Position numbers and translations under genes: made by a program. DNA of 11,152 nucleotides from an uncultured Flavobacteriales bacterium (GTDB taxonomy: Bacteria > Bacteroidota > Bacteroidia > Flavobacteriales > Crocinitomicaceae). Of this stretch, positions 1 to 4,774 are shown piece after piece. The notes beneath the pieces are model-generated. The model searched no databases and was not told the origin of the DNA. It was given only the letters and a program-made list of their open reading frames with translations. The DNA lies in contig CAMLET010000054.1 of assembly GCA_946479125.1 (NCBI GenBank), forward strand, positions 1 to 11,152, written 5' to 3'. Positions within the stretch are counted from its first letter, which is position 1. Each line of letters opens with the position of its first letter.

Positions 1-285
1 TTGAAAAATATAAAAATTGGATTTTATTTTAAAAATCTCAATTTTGATCATCACATGCCTAAAATGATTCATTTTTGGTGCTTCGTTTTGCTGGATGAAC
101 CTGGTTATACCACCAACGTTACCCAAAAACACGAGAACATGCATTTGCAACCAGAGCATTTTGAAGAATGGGTGAAATTGTTTTCTGAAACAGTAGATAA
201 ATTGTTCGAAGGCGAAAAAGCAGAAATGGCAAAATCGAAAGCGAAATTGTTGGGCTTTACGATGAGTAGTAAGTTTAACTCTTAA
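1..285 (+). CDS. Group III truncated haemoglobin, 3' part (5' end cut by window edge)
   Basis: This is the C-terminal 94 codons of a small haem-binding globin. By comparison with Campylobacter jejuni Ctb (recalled, not searched), the visible part begins near the end of helix B/C. His18 in the HHMPKM segment sits at the E7 position and His44 in QKHENM at the proximal F8 position; their 26-residue spacing equals that in Ctb. Trp57 in HFEEW matches the G8 Trp typical of group III. The ending, with the LFSETVDKLFEG helix, is also family-like. Such proteins are cytoplasmic, bind O2 or NO, and are usually linked to nitrosative stress or microaerobic life; the role here is inferred. The TTG at base 1 is probably an internal codon, because the first ~40 residues of the family are missing. 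The gene ends in TAA, directly followed by a purine heptamer array. The next gene is convergent. Confidence 0.85.
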   Translation: MKNIKIGFYFKNLNFDHHMPKMIHFWCFVLLDEPGYTTNVTQKHENMHLQPEHFEEWVKLFSETVDKLFEGEKAEMAKSKAKLLGFTMSSKFNS

Positions 286-345
286 AAAGCCAAAAGAGGA
301 AAGAGGAAAGCTGAAAGAGGAAAGCCGAAAGCTGAAAGAGGAAAA
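286..345 (+). repeat. In-register 7-bp purine-rich tandem array after the haemoglobin stop codon
   Basis: Starting at the first base after the TAA, eight consecutive heptamers run in perfect register from 286 to 341, followed by AAAA. All have the form AAAG plus AG, CC or CT plus G or A: AAAGAGG four times, AAAGCTG twice, AAAGCCA and AAAGCCG once each. The strand is almost pure purine. No hairpin can form from it, so it is not an intrinsic terminator. It fills the whole gap to the convergent lipoprotein gene. A degenerate copy in the same orientation relative to its gene follows the stop codon at 1913. The function is unknown. Confidence 0.85.
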
Positions 346-346
346 T

Positions 347-1081
347 TTAGTCACCTATGCGTTTTTCTCTCGTTCGTTTCAGTTCCAGCCAGAATTCAAG
401 ATTCAACATTCTCAATTCCGAATGGTAATTGGTTCTCCAATAGCCTTTACTAGCTTTTTCATTGTAGTAGATTTGTCGGATCAATTTTAAAGCATTCTTC
501 GCATACTTCTCGGTTGAAACAGGAACCCTAATTTCCTCCAATTCAATAATTTCTTTAAACTGCTGATTCCCTAGTCCATTACGTTCACCGAAAAACAACG
601 GCAGTAAAAATAGTGGCTGTTGCTTAATTCTCTTATTTCCTATAGACTGATCTTCTCCATAAGCAACAGGCAAATACATAATCCTGGCTGCATGACTAAA
701 ACGCTGGAAATAATAGAGTAAAACTTCCAGCTTGATAGTGGCATTGCACTTACTTAGATATACAAACTTATACACTTCTCCTTCTATCATTGAACCATCG
801 GGCTCAACATGCTCACTCGTCTCTACACTATTTAGTATTTCATAAATCTGTTTGATTTCCGCATTTTCAGCTTCAGATATTTTAGGGTTTTCCTGATAGG
901 TTATGATTTCAGTCGTTACCTTTTCGCTTGCATCATTCAATGCATTCTGACAAAACACAAATGATTTTGAAAGGCTAAGATGAAACGGGGTTTTGGTTTT
1001 CTTTCCACAAGAAGAAAACACACCTGAAACACAAGTTAGCAGGAGAAAATAAATCAAGATTTTGGAAAAAGACGTTTGCAT
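347..1081 (-). CDS. Putative lipoprotein of unknown family (tandem paralog 2)
   Basis: A 244-residue predicted lipoprotein. The N-terminus has a Lys-containing n-region, a hydrophobic stretch (about residues 8-20) and a lipobox FSSC with Cys25 as the predicted lipidated residue, then GKKTKT. The rest is a soluble domain with no motif I recognise. Parts of it match the upstream neighbour (1094-1810): EVYKFV against EVFYFV, IKLEVLLYYF against IRMEILQLYLF, LLPLFF against ILPLLG, and IRVPVSTEKYAKNAL against IEVPEGYEDYARNQL. The two are therefore divergent tandem duplicates. The ATG start gives a complete signal peptide and lies 12 bp after the neighbour's TGA, so the pair is probably co-transcribed. 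The upstream region is A-rich with no clear Shine-Dalgarno sequence, which is normal for Bacteroidota. The protein is probably held at the periplasmic or outer-membrane face; its role cannot be stated. Confidence 0.85.
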   Translation of the reverse strand: MQTSFSKILIYFLLLTCVSGVFSSCGKKTKTPFHLSLSKSFVFCQNALNDASEKVTTEIITYQENPKISEAENAEIKQIYEILNSVETSEHVEPDGSMIEGEVYKFVYLSKCNATIKLEVLLYYFQRFSHAARIMYLPVAYGEDQSIGNKRIKQQPLFLLPLFFGERNGLGNQQFKEIIELEEIRVPVSTEKYAKNALKLIRQIYYNEKASKGYWRTNYHSELRMLNLEFWLELKRTREKRIGD

Positions 1082-1093
1082 AAAGTTACTTTT

Positions 1094-1810
1094 TCAATTC
1101 TTCTTTCTCTTCCAGAAATAAAGCATTCCAGGAGATTCCCAATTCACTTTGTTATTCTGATAACTAAATTCGGTTGTATTTTCTTCCAGCTTTTCATAAA
1201 AATTCTTCTTAGGAATCATGTGCAGCAATATCAACTGGTTTCGAGCATAATCTTCATACCCTTCAGGAACTTCTATACTGTTTGTCTTGAACAAATAATC
1301 CGGTACAGCCGAACCGCTTTGGATAATTCCTAACAAGGGTAAAATGTAAAATTCATTACCTGTGAGTTTCAACCCTCTATCATTCATTTTAATAGCAACT
1401 ATTGCTCTATACTCTCTAGCTCCTAATGGATGAAGAAAAAGGTACAGCTGAAGAATTTCCATCCTGATTCTTGGGCTCATCTTCTTCCCTTTGTCTCCAT
1501 GAACAAAATAAAAAACCTCATGCACAATATCTCCTCCCCAAACGTTGGGATGGTAATCTATTTGTGTACAATTATCAATGATCAAATCGCGGATAAACAG
1601 ATATTCTTTACTCTTATACATTTCAGCAGTAGTATTATCTGGAACGGCAATAATGTCTGTTTCAATCTTAGGAATTTCCAGCTTTGTCTCTTGAAATACA
1701 CTCCGATACCCTTGTAGGATATGAACTTTACGCTTCTCTCCACAAGCACTTTGGATACCGCCTGCCAAAAGTAAAAACAGAAAAAAGAAAATTCGGAATG
1801 AGATTTTCAT
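1094..1810 (-). CDS. Putative lipoprotein of unknown family (tandem paralog 1)
   Basis: A 238-residue predicted lipoprotein: a hydrophobic signal (residues 5-18), lipobox QSAC with Cys23, then charged GEKRKV. The soluble part shares scattered motifs with the following paralog: EVFYFV (98-103), IRMEILQLYLF (115-125), ILPLLG (156-161), IEVPEGYEDYARNQL (179-193) and an aromatic C-terminal segment LYFW. The absence of other known motifs suggests a lineage-specific family. It lies 102 bp downstream of the T9SS surface-protein gene on the same strand with no hairpin terminator between, so read-through from that gene is possible. A weak TAGCGTTTG box about 40 nt upstream (one base too long for the consensus) could also give it its own promoter. 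The ATG start is supported by the intact signal peptide. Function unknown. Confidence 0.85.
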   Translation of the reverse strand: MKISFRIFFFLFLLLAGGIQSACGEKRKVHILQGYRSVFQETKLEIPKIETDIIAVPDNTTAEMYKSKEYLFIRDLIIDNCTQIDYHPNVWGGDIVHEVFYFVHGDKGKKMSPRIRMEILQLYLFLHPLGAREYRAIVAIKMNDRGLKLTGNEFYILPLLGIIQSGSAVPDYLFKTNSIEVPEGYEDYARNQLILLHMIPKKNFYEKLEENTTEFSYQNNKVNWESPGMLYFWKRKKN

Positions 1811-1880
1811 AAGTTAGATTTAGGAACAAGCAAAAAAGATCAAACGCTAGAAGAATCGAAAACATAAAGTTGACGAAACC

Positions 1881-1913
1881 TTTTCCTCTCTTCCTCCTTT
1901 GGCTTTCCTCTTT
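1881..1913 (-). repeat. Degenerate copy of the purine heptamer array after the surface-protein stop codon
   Basis: Read on the minus strand, beginning with the last A of the TAA stop, the sequence is AAAGAGG, AAAGCCA, AAGGAGG, AAGAGAGG, AAAAGG. These are the same heptamer types as the array at 286-345 (AAAGAGG and AAAGCCA are identical), again placed directly on a stop codon and again purine-rich on the coding strand. The last units are degenerate in length. One unit contains a perfect AAGGAGG, but it lies more than 80 nt from the next start codon, so it is unlikely to be a ribosome binding site. Confidence 0.7.
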
Positions 1914-4618
1914 TAACGCAACAAACTAACGTGCCCCGTTATCAGTTTTTTATCCTGTATAATGCCACAAGGAACATATGTTACTTTATAGATGTAAACG
2001 CCTTCTGGTGAAGCCATTCCGTTGTAAGTTCCGTCCCAATAATCGTGTTGATCGGTAGTAGTGAACACCAGTTGTCCCCAGCGATTGAAGATCTCCATTT
2101 TCCATTCAACGGCTTCCAATACCAAAACAGCTTCAAACTGGTTATTGTTTTCGTCACCGTCTGGTGTAAACGTATTTGGAATGTACGGTGTAAACGGTTC
2201 AATGAATAAACTTGCTCGTGCTGTATCAGTACAACCAAATTCATTCTCCACAACTAAAACTGGTGTATGGAATCCGTCACCTACATAAGAATACGTTGGA
2301 TCTTGCTCTGATGAAGTTGCACCGTTATCGTCATCGAAATTGTAGTGATAATATAAAGCACCTTGTGAATGATCAAAAAACTGAATTGCTGAATTACAAA
2401 TATCTGTGTAGTCTTTATCAATAGTGAAGCTGGCTGTTGGATTCGGATGAACAACGATCAACCCGATTTCTTCCATTGAAAGCGTATCGATACAACCTTT
2501 ATCGGTAGTAATTTCAAGTGTAACGCTATACTGACCCGGATTAGGATAAACATGCGAAGGATTTTCTTCGTTCGAAGTTCCTCCATCACCAAAATTCCAG
2601 ATATACGAAATCTCTGTATCAGCAGTACAATTACTAACGAAATGAGCAGTATGTGGTGCACATCGAAGAGCATCTATCACTGAAAAGTCAATGGTTGGCT
2701 CACGATATAAGAACAATGTGGTACTCTCGGATTCTGAACAAGTAAGAAAACTAGCCGTGAGCGTAATCAAATGATTTCCAGGATTGGTAAAATGAACGCC
2801 ATCTACATTCTCAGTTGTTGAAGTTGCGGGCGTTGCTCCTGAACCAAAATTCCACAAATATTGTGTAATTGACGGACCAGAAACATTTCCTACAAAATTC
2901 ACCGAATTGTTCGTGATACAAAGAGAATCAGGATGTGTAATTGCTATATCAAGTGGCTCATAGACAGTAATAGGTTCCACCAACGTGTCGGCACAACCCG
3001 GAACAATTTCAGCGATCAAAGTTACGTTGTAAGTTCCCGGACCAGGATAGGTGTAAGTTGGTTGTGTGAGCGTACTGACATCCGTTGTAATTCCACTCAC
3101 ACCAAAATCCCAGGAATACGTTCCACCGCTTGAAGCATTCAAAAAGGTTTGAGTAAATCCTAAACATTCGTGATTTGCTTGAAAATTCAAATTTGATGTT
3201 GGTGGATTGAAGAAGAAAATTGGATACTGAACCGAGTCGGCACATTGTGCAGTTTCACCCACCAATTTCACGTAGTTCCCTGTTGGACTATCGAAAGTCA
3301 CACCATTCACATTCATTGTTGTGGCTGTCTGCGGATTTCCATTCGGACCAAAATCCCAAGTGAGTTGTGTTCCAACCGGACCATTTACTACAGCTTGAAA
3401 ATCAGTTGAATTATTAATAAAACAAGTTGAATCCACAAAATTGATATCTACAGAAAACGGATTGTTTAATATCAGATCGACATAAGTTGTATCTGTACAA
3501 GGCCAGCCTGGATTCGCAATGAGCATTACATGATAGGTACCTGGCGAAGGGAAAGTATAAGTAGGTTCGAAAGCTGTACTTACGTCGGTTGTGATTCCGG
3601 TTACTCCAAAATCCCATTGATAGGTTGTTGCTCCTGAACTTTGATTATCAAAAGTGAAAGTCAATCCCTGACAGTAAGATGTAAATCCTGGAGTATCTTC
3701 TTGCTCTGTTACTTCAGCGGTTAACTGAACGATACAGTTCACTACTCTAAACAAGAAATCGCGGGTAGTTGAACTAATAATAACACCATTTCGCCACTCA
3801 TTCACGCGAATTCCAACTACATACAATCCTAATAAATTAGCGTCAACGAAAAGCTGACCAGTATTCGGATTGATGGTTGTTGTTGAACCAGCGCCTAACG
3901 GTACAGCTGCATTGAATCCTCCACCCCATGAAACCAATGGGTATGGTGGATTAGGAATTGGATTTGGTTGTGGACTCACTGAGTTTGCTCCTGCATTAGG
4001 TGTTACTAACTCATAAGTCAAAATATCACCATCCGGATCGGTTGCGCTGTGATCAAAATGTAAATCTTCGTTATTACAAATCACCAAAGGTGGGTAATTC
4101 GTAAAACGCGCTGAGCTGTTGATGTAGTTATTATTAGCGGTTCCGGGAATAAAGCATGTCCATGTTAAACCTGTATCATCTGGGCTGTTCAGGTTTGTTA
4201 CATTTGGTCCGCGACAACAACGCTGATATGCCAAAGTATAGCCTCCAGCAGTTGGTGGAAAGAATTTATCAACCACATAAATTGCTCTTTCTGCACAAAT
4301 ACCTCCGGGAGGTGTAACACATGGATTATTAAAAATAACTGGCAGGTTTACACTTCCTGGAAAATTGATAGCAATCTCATCAATTCGGTTGTTATTTGAA
4401 TCAAAAACACCAATAGGTAATGGTTCATCAAAAGGTGCCCCAGTTGAAGCGCAATCACGATAAACAACAACATAAAGTCGGTAAACGTTGTTTCCTAAAT
4501 AGTCGTAGTAAAACTCACCTCCAATAATGTGGGAGGCGTTTGCAGTAGGAATAAACCCTAAAAACAAAAGAAGTACAACGAGTAACTGTTTCACAACGTA
4601 ATAACGTATTAATTTCAA
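1913..4618 (-). CDS. Secreted multi-PKD surface protein with T9SS gliding-motility-type C-terminal domain
   Basis: A 901-residue exported protein. A signal peptide (about 1-28, cleavage near TANA/SHIIGG) is followed by a Cys-rich N-terminal region (29-300; SHIIGGEF, VVYRDC, YQRCCRGPN, and a Ca-binding-like ATDPDGDILTYEL). Then come six PKD-type domains (about 305-387, 388-473, 474-555, 556-641, 642-727, 728-809), each with a W-D/N-F-G or equivalent core and a Cys pair. The C-terminal domain (811-901: YIPNTFTPDGDENN, MEIFNRWGQLVF, YWDGTYNG, GVYIYKVTY) is the CHU_C/TIGR04131 type B signal for type IX secretion, so the protein should be exported across the outer membrane and surface-bound or released. 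The role is probably adhesion or matrix; no enzyme domain is seen. There is no in-frame ATG near the signal peptide: the start is TTG at 4618 (upstream stop at 4645), or possibly GTG at 4594. It is divergent from a two-component operon. Confidence 0.92.
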   Translation of the reverse strand: MKLIRYYVVKQLLVVLLLFLGFIPTANASHIIGGEFYYDYLGNNVYRLYVVVYRDCASTGAPFDEPLPIGVFDSNNNRIDEIAINFPGSVNLPVIFNNPCVTPPGGICAERAIYVVDKFFPPTAGGYTLAYQRCCRGPNVTNLNSPDDTGLTWTCFIPGTANNNYINSSARFTNYPPLVICNNEDLHFDHSATDPDGDILTYELVTPNAGANSVSPQPNPIPNPPYPLVSWGGGFNAAVPLGAGSTTTINPNTGQLFVDANLLGLYVVGIRVNEWRNGVIISSTTRDFLFRVVNCIVQLTAEVTEQEDTPGFTSYCQGLTFTFDNQSSGATTYQWDFGVTGITTDVSTAFEPTYTFPSPGTYHVMLIANPGWPCTDTTYVDLILNNPFSVDINFVDSTCFINNSTDFQAVVNGPVGTQLTWDFGPNGNPQTATTMNVNGVTFDSPTGNYVKLVGETAQCADSVQYPIFFFNPPTSNLNFQANHECLGFTQTFLNASSGGTYSWDFGVSGITTDVSTLTQPTYTYPGPGTYNVTLIAEIVPGCADTLVEPITVYEPLDIAITHPDSLCITNNSVNFVGNVSGPSITQYLWNFGSGATPATSTTENVDGVHFTNPGNHLITLTASFLTCSESESTTLFLYREPTIDFSVIDALRCAPHTAHFVSNCTADTEISYIWNFGDGGTSNEENPSHVYPNPGQYSVTLEITTDKGCIDTLSMEEIGLIVVHPNPTASFTIDKDYTDICNSAIQFFDHSQGALYYHYNFDDDNGATSSEQDPTYSYVGDGFHTPVLVVENEFGCTDTARASLFIEPFTPYIPNTFTPDGDENNNQFEAVLVLEAVEWKMEIFNRWGQLVFTTTDQHDYWDGTYNGMASPEGVYIYKVTYVPCGIIQDKKLITGHVSLLR
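2192..3706 (-). repeat. Six tandem PKD-domain repeats, the first four in an A-B-A-B pattern
   Basis: The region encodes six repeats of about 82-86 residues. Repeats 1 and 3 share WDFGVxGITTDVST and PTYT-P-PGTY. Repeats 2 and 4 share a different core, WDFG/WNFG followed by T-ATT or TSTTENV, then N/D-GV-F and an NN near the start. This points to duplication of a two-domain unit. Repeats 5 and 6 are more ordinary PKD domains (WNFGDGGTSNEENPSHVYPNPG; YNFDDDNG with DPTYSYVGDG). Similarity is clear in protein but diverged in DNA, so the duplication is not recent. Confidence 0.8.
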
Positions 4619-4626
4619 AAAGGTTG

Positions 4627-4657
4627 AAACTTTATAACAAAATTAACGCCAAAGTTT
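4627..4657. promoter_or_regulatory. 7-bp inverted repeat bracketing the surface-protein promoter (possible operator)
   Basis: AAACTTT (4627-4633) and its exact reverse complement AAAGTTT (4651-4657) are separated by 17 bp that contain the predicted -7 box. The placement suits a dimeric regulator site, possibly for the neighbouring LytTR regulator, although LytTR proteins usually bind direct rather than inverted repeats. A 7-bp AT-rich match in this region could also be chance. Confidence 0.3.
4638..4645 (-). promoter_or_regulatory. Predicted -7 box (TAATTTTG) for the T9SS surface-protein gene
   Basis: The minus-strand TAATTTTG is a full match to the Bacteroidota -7 consensus TAnnTTTG. It ends 19 nt before the TTG start at 4618, leaving a leader of roughly 12-15 nt. 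No good -33 TTTG is seen at the expected 19-21 bp spacing. The box lies inside a 7-bp inverted repeat (AAACTTT at 4627-4633 and AAAGTTT at 4651-4657). Confidence 0.5.
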
Positions 4658-4762
4658 AAATTGTGGTATCTGTTCAGGCAATAAATCCTACCAATGGCTA
4701 ATTCTATTTCACTGAGTAGTAAGACGAAAGCCAAAGAAAATCGTTGTCTCAAGAAAAAACTG

Positions 4763-4770
4763 CATCTTTG
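4763..4770 (+). promoter_or_regulatory. Candidate -7 box (CATCTTTG) 4 nt before the kinase start codon
   Basis: CATCTTTG matches TAnnTTTG at five of six defined positions and ends 4 nt before the ATG at 4775. A TTG at 4744-4746 lies 16 bp upstream, slightly short of the usual spacing. If used, transcription would begin at or next to the ATG, giving a leaderless message. Confidence 0.35.
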
Positions 4771-4774
4771 AATT

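Noticed and set aside
286..345. CRISPR array
   Set aside because: The repeats are 7 bp with no spacers; this is a simple tandem array.
1076..1717. Plus-strand ORFs of 85 and 95 residues within the lipoprotein genes
   Set aside because: They are shadows of the minus-strand lipoproteins, whose signal peptides and lipoboxes are clear.
1893..1899. Perfect AAGGAGG on the minus strand as a Shine-Dalgarno site
   Set aside because: It lies over 80 nt upstream of the next start codon (1810) and is explained as a unit of the purine heptamer repeat; Bacteroidota rarely use such sites.
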